Part shown: in pieces, positions 5,716 to 11,357 of the stretch
Layout of the letters: each line of letters opens with the position of its first letter
Numbering within the stretch: position 1 is the first letter of the stretch
From: CAYIRQ01 sp964365905
GTDB lineage: Bacteria > Patescibacteriota > Gracilibacteria > Peribacterales > Peribacteraceae
NCBI GenBank assembly: GCA_964365905.1
Contig: CAYIRQ010000042.1
Span: forward strand, 1-11,357
Direction: 5' to 3'
Length of the DNA stretch: 11,357 nt
Translations under genes and position numbers: made by a program
The notes under the pieces: model-generated
Databases searched by the model: none
What the model was told of the DNA's origin: nothing
The model's input: the letters and a program-made list of their open reading frames with translations, nothing else

Positions 5716-6990
5716 CTATATCCACCTTTTTCTTGTTGCTTCTGCGATTGTTTTAACCACTCCCCGATCCAGCGGATCCGGCAGAATCTGCTCTGTAGTC
5801 GGTTTTGCAAGGTAGCTCGCGAGTGCGTTTGCGGCCGCGAGTTTCATTGCTTCCGTAATTTTTTTTGCGCGGGCATCGAGTGCGCCGCGGAAGATGCCGG
5901 GGAAGGCGAGGAGGTTATTCACCTGGTTCGGAAAATCGCTGCGCCCCGTTGCAACGACGATTGCCCCGGCCTTTTTTGCAACCTCCGGATGGATTTCGGG
6001 ATCGGGATTTGCGAGCGCGAAGATGATGGGATCTTTCTGCATGGATCGCACCATGTCTTCCGTCACGAGATTCGGTGCGCTCACGCCGATGAAGATATCT
6101 GCTCCCTTCATTGCATCCGTAAGATTTCCCTCAAGATTTTCCGGGTTGGTTGCCGCTGCGAGGAAGCCTTTGAACGCATCGAGGTCGCTGCGCTTGCGTG
6201 AGATGATGCCCTTGCGGTCGCACACGACGATATTTGAAAACCCCTGCGAAAGGAGAATGCGCGCGATCGCGGTGCCTGCGGCCCCGGCGCCGGAGAGGAC
6301 GATGGCGACGCCTTGTGGTGCGACGTGCTTCGTCCCTCGATACGCACTTCGCCCCTTCGGGGCTTGTGCTACTCGGGATGACACAAAGGAATCCGGTTGC
6401 TCAGCATGACGTAGAGAGGTATCCGAACCCGAATCCCAACCCGAACCCCGAACCTTCAGCGCATTCATGAGTCCCGCAAGAACGACGACCGCAGTTCCGT
6501 GCTGATCGTCGTGCATCACGGGAATGTTCATGTGTTCTTTCAGTGCATCCTCGATCAGGAAGCAGCGGGGAGCTGCGATATCTTCGAGGAGAATGCCGGC
6601 GACACTGGGCTCGAGTGCCCTGACTGCGGCAACGAATTTCTCCGGATCTCTCTCGGAGAGACACAGAGGAAACGCATCGATATCCGCGAATTCTTTGATG
6701 AGTGCTGCCTTCCCTTCCATGACAGGGAGTGCAGCCTCAGGACCAATGTCCCCGAGCCCGAGCACAGCGGAGCCGTCGGTGACGATCGCGATGCGGCGCC
6801 CGCGCCCCGTGAGGCGCCAGACTTCCTCAGGATGCTCTGCGACCGCGGCGCTCGCAGCAGCGACGCCGGGGGTATAGGTGAGCGCCAGATCCTTTCGCGT
6901 GCGGATTGCCTGCGTGAGCTCCATACGCACTTTTCCCTCTGCCTTTGCATGAAACTCCAGAGCCTCTTTGTCGCTATTGGAAAGTGACAT
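5716..6990 (-). CDS. Malic enzyme (malate dehydrogenase, oxaloacetate-decarboxylating)
   Basis: Oxidative decarboxylation of malate to pyruvate and CO2 with reduction of NAD(P)+. Visible landmarks are Tyr39 in YTPGV, catalytic Lys94 in EGKAALIKEF, metal ligands in LEDIAAPRCF (Glu136, Asp137) and HDDQHGTA (Asp161, Asp162), the nucleotide loop SGAGAAG (233-239), ALANPDPE and PNQVNN. It is the short, single-domain-pair form without a phosphotransacetylase extension. Whether NAD or NADP is preferred cannot be read; Asp258 ends the second Rossmann strand. The protein is 424 residues, longer than I expect, because about 41 residues (181-221) are inserted exactly between the catalytic and Rossmann domains (see the 6328-6450 entry). 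All catalytic motifs are intact, so it is probably active. It diverges from the pilin operon; the membrane-protein gene follows after 45 bases. Confidence 0.93.
   Translation of the reverse strand: MSLSNSDKEALEFHAKAEGKVRMELTQAIRTRKDLALTYTPGVAAASAAVAEHPEEVWRLTGRGRRIAIVTDGSAVLGLGDIGPEAALPVMEGKAALIKEFADIDAFPLCLSERDPEKFVAAVRALEPSVAGILLEDIAAPRCFLIEDALKEHMNIPVMHDDQHGTAVVVLAGLMNALKVRGSGWDSGSDTSLRHAEQPDSFVSSRVAQAPKGRSAYRGTKHVAPQGVAIVLSGAGAAGTAIARILLSQGFSNIVVCDRKGIISRKRSDLDAFKGFLAAATNPENLEGNLTDAMKGADIFIGVSAPNLVTEDMVRSMQKDPIIFALANPDPEIHPEVAKKAGAIVVATGRSDFPNQVNNLLAFPGIFRGALDARAKKITEAMKLAAANALASYLAKPTTEQILPDPLDRGVVKTIAEATRKRWI
6328..6450 (-). repeat. Composite repeat insert inside the malic enzyme gene
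   Basis: About 123 bases (41 codons, residues 181-221) interrupt the conserved linker between ALKV and the Rossmann-fold start. It has three recognisable parts in coding order: a TTCGGG-type hexamer tract, a segment containing GTCATGCTGAGCAACCGG, and a segment GTCATCCCGAGTAGCAC running into a GC-rich hairpin. The latter two both begin GTCAT and contain a GAG(C/T)A motif, like two members of one repeat family. The reading frame stays open. The encoded residues (Gly/Ser, then basic and polar) look like a disordered surface loop. Confidence 0.7.
6334..6377. repeat. Imperfect palindrome in the malic enzyme insert
   Basis: The core GCCCC-TTC-GGGGC is extended by GCAC/GTGC and by CCC...TA/TA...GGG with small internal loops, giving a hairpin of about 44 bases. 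Size and shape resemble REP or MITE-like dispersed palindromes. Confidence 0.6.
6421..6454. repeat. Tandem hexamer tract (ACCCGA type)
   Basis: Successive units ATCCGA, ACCCGA, ATCCCA, ACCCGA and ACCCCGA, then ACC, read on the plus strand. One unit is a heptamer. On the coding strand the tract encodes the Gly/Ser/Asp-rich start of the malic enzyme insert. Confidence 0.7.
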
Positions 6991-6994
6991 TCCG

Positions 6995-7004
6995 TGCTAT
7001 AATA
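6995..7004. promoter_or_regulatory. Overlapping divergent -10 elements for the pilin operon and malic enzyme
   Basis: On the plus strand an extended, perfect -10 TGC-TATAAT (6995-7003) ends six bases before the ATG at 7010. A weak -35, TTGGAA (6977-6982), lies 15 bases upstream. On the minus strand the same bases read TATTAT (7004-6999), ending eight bases before the malic enzyme ATG at 6990, with no good -35. Both transcripts would be leaderless or nearly so. Confidence 0.6.
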
Positions 7005-7009
7005 CTCAG

Positions 7010-7357
7010 ATGGCTTCCAAAGGAACATCGTGGCTTCTCGCGCAGGTCTTCGATGGCGAAGGACTGCTGCAGGGTTTGCAGAAAGCCAAAGATGAGCTGA
7101 GCGGTTCGGGCATCCGCGAAGAGGACGATCTCATCATCGTCATCGTTTCCATCATCAATGCCCTTCTGCCGTGGGCCGCGATCGCCGCGGTTGTCGCATT
7201 CATTGTTTCGGGCTTCCTGTTTATCCTTGGCTTTGGATCGGACACCGCAATCCAGCGGGCAAAGAAAATCATGATCTGGTCCGCGATCGGACTTGTCGTC
7301 ATCATTCTCTCAATCGTCATCATCAGCTTCGTGCTGGAGATCGTCGGAGATTCTTAA
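7010..7357 (+). CDS. T4SS pilin-like (VirB2-like) membrane protein 1
   Basis: A 115-residue protein with two membrane helices (about 52-76 and 88-110) joined by a short loop reading GFGSDTAIQRAKK. This helix-loop-helix with a charged AKK motif is the signature of the type IV secretion pilin-like family common in CPR bacteria, related to VirB2/TrbC. Residues 1-40 are polar and helical, with no signal peptide, unlike the next gene. The ATG at 7010 is chosen because it lies six bases after a perfect extended -10; an in-frame ATG at 6968 lies upstream of that -10. No VirB4, VirB6 or coupling ATPase is in the window, so it may act in a pilus rather than a full secretion machine. First gene of a three-gene operon. 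Confidence 0.8.
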   Translation: MASKGTSWLLAQVFDGEGLLQGLQKAKDELSGSGIREEDDLIIVIVSIINALLPWAAIAAVVAFIVSGFLFILGFGSDTAIQRAKKIMIWSAIGLVVIILSIVIISFVLEIVGDS

Positions 7358-7373
7358 ACCATGTGATGCTCAC

Positions 7374-7754
7374 ATGAACCGCAAACATATCTTCTATACG
7401 CTCGGCATCGTCCTCCTCGGAGTAAGCCTTATGCTCATTCTGCAGCGGCAGGGCATGCTCCTCGCAAGCGTCGGCGCAGGGATCAATCTGATTCAGGACG
7501 TTGACGTTGCACAGGGGACTCTGCGCGAGAAGATCGTGGACATCATCAATTTTGCCCTTTCGTTCGTCGCGCTCTTTGCAATCGTTGTGATCATCATCGC
7601 GGGATTCATGCTGCTCTTCAGTTTCGGGAGTGAGACGACGATCCAGCGCGCGAAGAAAGTCATCATTTATGCGGTCGTCGGCCTCCTCGTGATTTTCTTT
7701 GCGGTCGTGATCGTGTCCTTCTTCACGCAGGAATTACCGGCGATTTTCACATGA
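7374..7754 (+). CDS. T4SS pilin-like (VirB2-like) membrane protein 2
   Basis: A 126-residue paralogue of the preceding protein. A hydrophobic N-terminal segment (residues 7-24) looks like a signal peptide, followed by a polar linker (34-55) and two membrane helices (about 60-84 and 97-117). The loop SFGSETTIQRAKK matches GFGSDTAIQRAKK of protein 1. This is closer to classic VirB2 architecture, in which a cleaved signal leaves a two-helix pilin. The ATG at 7374 lies 16 bases after the previous stop; an in-frame ATG at 7293 overlapping the upstream gene would add 27 Ser-rich residues and hide the signal peptide. The stop codon overlaps the start of the next gene (ATGA), indicating translational coupling. 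Confidence 0.8.
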   Translation: MNRKHIFYTLGIVLLGVSLMLILQRQGMLLASVGAGINLIQDVDVAQGTLREKIVDIINFALSFVALFAIVVIIIAGFMLLFSFGSETTIQRAKKVIIYAVVGLLVIFFAVVIVSFFTQELPAIFT

Positions 7755-10501
7755 AGTTTCCGCGGCTCCAATATGGGGCCCTATGGATCACAGCAGGTCT
7801 CTTGCTTACCACAAGCATGCCGCTCTTTCTCCATGCGCAGCAAAACGTTTCTCCTCTCGGGAGTTCGGCAAAAGGGGAGGTAGCCATAAGCCCCATTGTC
7901 GTCATAAGTGGAGAGCCATTTTCGCTCATCGTCGAGACTGCCTTTCTCCGTCCATCCTTCTCCTGGACATTGAGCCAAGGCACGCAACATCTTCTGAGCC
8001 AGGCAGAGCGAGTGTTTCAGTACACCTTTGAGACACCGGGGACCTACGATCTCGTACTCATCATGCGCTCCGAATCCGGTGATGAAATGGGTTCCACTTT
8101 TACGATTGTTGTGGAGCCGCGGATCATGACTGGGCCGCAGGGAGAGGAGAGTCTCCATGCCATTCTTCGGAGCAGCCCGCCGGCTGATGTAGAGGGAGTC
8201 GTGAGGCTCCCCGCGCAGGGCGGCACGGTGCGTTTCGCTGCCGATGAGTCTCTCGGAGCGATTACGGAATACGCCATCGATCTCGATACTGCGGATGATG
8301 CGGATGGGGATGGGAATGCAGGGAACGACATCCAGAACGCCGCTCATGCCTCTCTCCGTACGGGAGAAGTGTGGCAGGTGAGTGTGCGGCTGGCCGAAGG
8401 TGAAGTGGAGCGTGGAATTCGTCTGCGCGTGCGTGATGCAAATGGTGTCACCGCCACTTCCGATCTCACGCTGCACTTCGATCCATTGCTCACGCTCACG
8501 CCGCGCCTCTCCGTTTTTCCTGTGCAAAGAGATGCGCACATTGAGCTCCCGAGAGCGGGTGGCGTTCTCGCGTTCAATGCAGCGTCCTCCCTCGGCACTA
8601 TTCGCCGTTTTGCACTTGATCTCGATACACGACGGGATAGCGACGGAGATGGTCACGCGGAGAATGACTCCGACGCGCTCGGAACTCTCTTTGCGCGCGA
8701 CGGATCCGATTTGCACGTTGCATTCCGTCCTGCGACAGGCTCCCGGGAGCGGACGATTCGTCTGACGGTTTTTGGAGACGACGGGACTTCTGCGTCTCTC
8801 GAGCGCACGATCTCCTTTGGGGCTCCCGGCAGCAACTCCCCTGAAACCATTCCGGATGGTGCTCCCGTCCTTGTGAGCGACGAAGCCTCGCTCCACGTGG
8901 GGACGCCGTTCACCTTGCGTATTCTTTCCGTTCCTCCGGGCATCGCACGCTTCCAGTGGGATCTCCAGAGTAACGGTGTTGCAGATGTCGAAACGACGGT
9001 TCCATTCCTGCTCCTTGAGCCGGATGCGCCCGGCGTCCTTCCGGTTAGAGTCTCCCTCATTGATGCCTCGGGATCGCTCCAACATCTCCTCGTGAAGGAG
9101 TTTCAAGTTTTGCGGGAGGGGGAGCAACCGGAAGAGAGCGATGCATTCAGGATCACACAGGAATCAGAGGGACTCACCGTCCAGTTCGGAGTTGCGAGTG
9201 GGACGGGAATGGATCTCGCCGAACTTACGCCCACATGGTCCTTTGGCGATGGAGAAACAAGTTACCTCCTTGCGCCCGAGCACACGTACAAGGAAGCGGG
9301 GACGTACACGGTAATGTTCACGTTGCAGGAAGGTGAGGGAGGGGGGGAAGTCGCAAGCCTGGAGACTGCCGTTTCGGTGAGTGGCGTCATGGTCCCTCCG
9401 GAAGAGTCTGAAGGAGGTAGTCGTATGGGGGACTATGTCCGGGAATTCCTGTCTCTCCTCTCTTCAATTTTCCGCATCGTCATCATCATCTTCCTCATTC
9501 TCCTCATCCCTGCGAGCGTCATTCTGATCTTCCTCGTGCTTGGCGGACGAAGGGAAGGAAAATCGCTCTCGGGGATCGTGCAGGAATTATGGTCCCAGTT
9601 TTCCGGAGATCGTGAGGAGCCGATCGCCCCCGTGACTTCCGGGAAAGAAGAGCCAAAGGTGCGCAAGGAAGCGCCGCCTCTTGCGCTTCCGAAGACAGTG
9701 ACGCCACCATCGAAACCTGCAGAATCACCGAAGCCCGCTCCGATCGCACCTGTTCCGCCGCGTCTCACTCCTCCTCCTGCCGCACCTCTGCGCCCGGCGG
9801 CGCCCCTGCGCCAGGCTACACCTATTCCACCAGAGCGCGTCGTTCCGCATCCATCGGAGTTGCCCCCGATCCAAAAAGAGCAGGACGTTCTTCCGCCGTG
9901 GCTTCAGAAGAAACCCGTGCCACCTCCTCTGACAACAACCACTCCTCCGAAGTCCTCTACTCCAACACCTGCTCCGTCTATTGCACCTCCCACTTCCTCA
10001 CAAGGAGAGCAGACCGCGAACATTCCACCGTGGCTCATGAAGGCCAGTACTCCAGAGATTCCCTCCCCATCTTCCCCACCCCCGCAGCAAAAGTTAGCTC
10101 CTCCTGCATCCACTCCGCCCCCTCCATCACTTCCCACCCCTTCCGCTCCGCTCTCTCCACAACCTCCCGCTCAACCTTCAAAGGTTCCGACTGCTCCGCC
10201 TCCTCCAGCGCTCCCGTCGCAGCCCCCTGCTCTGCAATCTCCCAAGGGTGCAGCAGTGCCGCCACCCTCTCCGCCGGCTCCTACTCAGAAGCAACCTGCC
10301 GTAACTCCCTCAGTCTCTCCACAACCTCCCACTCCGAAGCCGATTGAATCAGTGCAGGCTTCTCCGAAAGAAGTAGAGAAGCCAGCAAATACACAGAACG
10401 ACAAGAGCATGCCCTGGGAACTCGGGGATGATGAACCTCTCGCCTTCATTGAGGCGGAGGACATAGAGGAGGAAACTCCCCCGAGTACTCCAGTGCAATA
10501 A
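7751..10501 (+). CDS. Secreted, membrane-anchored PKD-domain protein with proline-rich cytoplasmic tail
   Basis: A 916-residue protein. A signal peptide ends near LFLHA-QQ (residue 29). An Ig/PKD-like domain (about 45-122) comes first. Two paralogous domains (about 152-245 and 263-357) follow, each with a calcium-type DxDxDG loop (DADGDGNAGND, 183-193; DSDGDGHAEND, 296-306). Then come a PKD-like domain (about 372-453, FQWDLQSNG) and a canonical PKD domain (about 466-543, WSFGDGE...HTYKEAGTYTV). One membrane helix (573-598) ends in GGRREGK, so the tail is cytoplasmic. The tail (about 620-916) is extremely rich in Pro, Ala and Ser, carries PPWLQ (715), PPWLM (759) and MPWEL (887), and ends acidic. 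It overlaps the second pilin gene by four bases. An adhesin or pilus-assembly role is inferred. Confidence 0.85.
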   Translation: MKFPRLQYGALWITAGLLLTTSMPLFLHAQQNVSPLGSSAKGEVAISPIVVISGEPFSLIVETAFLRPSFSWTLSQGTQHLLSQAERVFQYTFETPGTYDLVLIMRSESGDEMGSTFTIVVEPRIMTGPQGEESLHAILRSSPPADVEGVVRLPAQGGTVRFAADESLGAITEYAIDLDTADDADGDGNAGNDIQNAAHASLRTGEVWQVSVRLAEGEVERGIRLRVRDANGVTATSDLTLHFDPLLTLTPRLSVFPVQRDAHIELPRAGGVLAFNAASSLGTIRRFALDLDTRRDSDGDGHAENDSDALGTLFARDGSDLHVAFRPATGSRERTIRLTVFGDDGTSASLERTISFGAPGSNSPETIPDGAPVLVSDEASLHVGTPFTLRILSVPPGIARFQWDLQSNGVADVETTVPFLLLEPDAPGVLPVRVSLIDASGSLQHLLVKEFQVLREGEQPEESDAFRITQESEGLTVQFGVASGTGMDLAELTPTWSFGDGETSYLLAPEHTYKEAGTYTVMFTLQEGEGGGEVASLETAVSVSGVMVPPEESEGGSRMGDYVREFLSLLSSIFRIVIIIFLILLIPASVILIFLVLGGRREGKSLSGIVQELWSQFSGDREEPIAPVTSGKEEPKVRKEAPPLALPKTVTPPSKPAESPKPAPIAPVPPRLTPPPAAPLRPAAPLRQATPIPPERVVPHPSELPPIQKEQDVLPPWLQKKPVPPPLTTTTPPKSSTPTPAPSIAPPTSSQGEQTANIPPWLMKASTPEIPSPSSPPPQQKLAPPASTPPPPSLPTPSAPLSPQPPAQPSKVPTAPPPPALPSQPPALQSPKGAAVPPPSPPAPTQKQPAVTPSVSPQPPTPKPIESVQASPKEVEKPANTQNDKSMPWELGDDEPLAFIEAEDIEEETPPSTPVQ

Positions 10502-10505
10502 TGTC

Positions 10506-10520
10506 ATGGGGCGAGCGATG
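10506..10520. repeat. Distal copy of the tRNA-His 3' end (putative att site)
   Basis: ATGGGGCGAGCGATG is identical to 11282-11296, which is the 3' acceptor strand, discriminator and CCA end of tRNA-His plus one flanking base. Same orientation, 776 bases away, starting five bases after the PKD gene. Chance occurrence of a 15-base match at this distance is very unlikely. Confidence 0.7.
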
Positions 10521-10549
10521 AGCAAGGTTACTATTTATTCGGGTTCAAA

Positions 10550-10602
10550 ACGAGGATTCAGTTCCTTGGAAATAACCAGTGGAAGACAGGAATGAACCTC
10601 GT
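10550..10602 (-). terminator. Strong hairpin, probable terminator of the 10612-11247 gene
   Basis: Arms ACGAGG-a-TTCA-g-TTCCT (10550-10566) and AGGAA-TGAA-CCTCGT (10588-10602) pair over 15 bases with only two single-base bulges; the loop is 21 bases. On the minus strand the stem is followed at once by TTTT and lies 10 bases after the gene's stop codon. The T run is short. On the plus strand no T run follows, so it is less likely to serve the PKD gene. Confidence 0.55.
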
Positions 10603-10611
10603 GGAGAAATT

Positions 10612-11247
10612 TCAAGTGGTCGAAGCAGGCGGAGGAGACAAACCAAGTAGATTATAGATTGCATCCTCTCGACGGCTTTCCTCTAAGTATTTAAGATTTT
10701 CTTCAAGGAGCGTTGTTTTCTGCGCAAGAATTTCGCTCATCCTCGTGATGAGCGATGAATCCTCTAATGGTAACCTGTCTGCCGCCAACATAACTTGTGC
10801 ATTAATATCGAATAAACCTTTAATTGTATTCCCAAATTGATGACAGTATTTGTATCCCAGTCGCTCGATCTGCAATGGCAAGATAACAACCGAACCACTT
10901 GGCCCTCTAAAACCCTCCTTTTGTAGTCGCAATAGAGGTGCAAACGGTGTCCTCATTTGAGAAAAGACAGCGACGGCATTTTCCATCTCCGTAATGATGC
11001 TCTCAAATTCGAGATGGAATTGCCGCACCTGATCACGTGTAGCACTGGAAATTCCAGGGGTCTGAGCAAACGCATCGAGTTTCCTGCGAAATTCAGGAAT
11101 AGCCTTAATACAATTCTCAAGGTTACTCACGCAATTCACAAAGGAGTGAATAATTCTCTGCACTTCCCTTTTTACCCATTGTTCATCGCTTATCGCTGGA
11201 ACATTATTGTTTGTGTCTACCTTCTCATTCTGGGGTAAATTCTCCAT
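10612..11247 (-). CDS. Hypothetical helical protein, cargo of the tRNA-His insertion
   Basis: A 211-residue protein with no family I recognise. It has no signal peptide or membrane helix and is almost all predicted helix, with heptad-like stretches near the N-terminus (about 25-55) and C-terminus (about 165-200, LAQKTTLLEENLKYLEESRRED), suggesting a coiled-coil or helical-bundle cytoplasmic protein. Cys residues occur at about 39, 46 and 134. The ATG at 11247 is chosen because it lies exactly six bases after TATAAT; the longer frame from 11325 would be translated out of the tRNA-His gene. Its base use looks more A+T-rich than the neighbouring genes, and it lies between duplicated tRNA 3' ends, both signs of horizontal acquisition. 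A defence or regulatory role would be a guess. Confidence 0.65.
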   Translation of the reverse strand: MENLPQNEKVDTNNNVPAISDEQWVKREVQRIIHSFVNCVSNLENCIKAIPEFRRKLDAFAQTPGISSATRDQVRQFHLEFESIITEMENAVAVFSQMRTPFAPLLRLQKEGFRGPSGSVVILPLQIERLGYKYCHQFGNTIKGLFDINAQVMLAADRLPLEDSSLITRMSEILAQKTTLLEENLKYLEESRREDAIYNLLGLSPPPASTT

Positions 11248-11253
11248 ATTTTG

Positions 11254-11282
11254 ATTATACAACTTTTGTTTTATCTGAGCAA
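11254..11282 (-). promoter_or_regulatory. Promoter of the 10612-11247 gene, leaderless geometry
   Basis: On the minus strand a perfect TATAAT (11259-11254) ends six bases before the ATG at 11247. TTGCTC (11282-11277, 3/6) lies 17 bases upstream, immediately after the tRNA CCA. The start of transcription should coincide with the ATG. Transcription running on from tRNA-His is also possible. Confidence 0.6.
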
Positions 11283-11296
11283 TGGGGCGAGCGATG
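11282..11296. repeat. tRNA-proximal copy of the 15-base att-like repeat
   Basis: Identical to 10506-10520. It covers CCA, discriminator C73, the 3' acceptor strand and the last three bases of the T stem of tRNA-His, plus one base downstream. Confidence 0.7.
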
Positions 11297-11357
11297 GGTT
11301 TTGAACCCACGACCTCCAGGGCCACAACCTGGCGCTCTAACCAGCTGAGCTACGCCC
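11283..11357 (-). tRNA. tRNA-His (GTG), 5' end cut by the window
   Basis: Read on the minus strand, from U8 onward: D arm GCTCAGCTGGTTAGAGC, anticodon stem CCAGG/CCTGG with loop TTGTGGC (anticodon GTG, histidine), T arm GTGGG-TTCAAAA-CCCAT, 3' acceptor strand CGCTCGC, discriminator C and encoded CCA. C73 is the histidine-specific discriminator and supports the call. The visible 5' acceptor strand is only GGGCG; pairing with the 3' strand predicts that about two bases (GC), plus any G-1, lie beyond the window. Confidence 0.93.

Larger units (their letters stand above)
10506..11296 (-). mobile_element. Putative minimal tRNA-His-integrated element carrying one gene
   Basis: Direct repeats of the tRNA-His 3' end bracket about 760 bases containing one hypothetical gene, its promoter and its terminator. 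The geometry is that of an element integrated at a tRNA 3' end by a tyrosine recombinase: the intact tRNA at one side and a fragment at the other. No integrase gene is present, so it would be a decayed or passively mobilised element. The inside looks more A+T-rich than its neighbours by eye. Confidence 0.5.

Noticed and set aside
6328..6450. Malic enzyme insert as a frameshifted or disrupted pseudogene
   Set aside because: The frame is continuous through the insert, and all catalytic and nucleotide-binding motifs are present on both sides, so the gene appears functional.
6968..7009. Longer start for the first pilin-like gene at 6968
   Set aside because: It lies inside the malic enzyme gene and upstream of the -10 element, so it would not be on the transcript.
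7781..9127. Long open frame (448 codons) on the minus strand opposite the PKD gene
   Set aside because: The plus-strand protein has a clear signal peptide, PKD domains and a membrane helix. The antisense translation is Arg/Glu-rich without domains, a by-product of codon use on the other strand.
11248..11325. N-terminal extension of the 10612-11247 gene to an ATG at 11325
   Set aside because: The extra codons start inside the tRNA-His gene and its promoter region. TATAAT six bases before the ATG at 11247 supports the shorter form.

Overview
The window most resembles a chromosomal piece from an uncultivated bacterium of the Candidate Phyla Radiation (Patescibacteria). This is inferred from three things: VirB2-like 'T4SS pilin' paralogues of the type common in that group, short palindromic and tandem repeats lodged inside coding genes, and many small secreted or membrane proteins of unknown function. 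The gene-rich DNA looks moderately GC-rich (roughly half G+C by eye). A finer taxonomic assignment is not supported.

Layout. (a) 1-552: a small two-helix membrane protein on + converges on a small hypothetical gene on -. (b) 582-1715: a Mn-type superoxide dismutase (-) diverges from a small lipoprotein gene (+). (c) 1753-2575: a stand-alone von Willebrand A-like protein (-) with its own strong promoter. (d) 2640-6990: a minus-strand run of malic enzyme, a polytopic membrane protein and a TMTC-like membrane protein with C-terminal TPRs; the last two are closely linked and look like a cell-envelope glycosyl-transfer pair. (e) 7010-10501: a plus-strand operon of two T4SS-pilin-like proteins and a 916-residue secreted, membrane-anchored PKD-domain protein with a long proline-rich cytoplasmic tail. 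It fires divergently from malic enzyme through overlapping -10 elements. (f) 10506-11357: a tRNA-His gene (5' end cut by the window) whose 3' end is duplicated 776 bp away. The two copies bracket a single hypothetical gene, which looks like a minimal integrated element.

Three themes recur. First, several genes show a -10 hexamer exactly six bases before the ATG, and no gene has a convincing Shine-Dalgarno sequence, so leaderless transcription is likely. Second, repeat DNA has been absorbed in frame into conserved enzymes: 8 residues in superoxide dismutase and about 41 residues in malic enzyme. Third, the pilin-pilin-PKD cassette and the tRNA-His single-gene insertion are the best candidates for undescribed biology. 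Metabolically the window offers malate to pyruvate conversion and superoxide defence. The other genes concern the cell envelope or are unknown.
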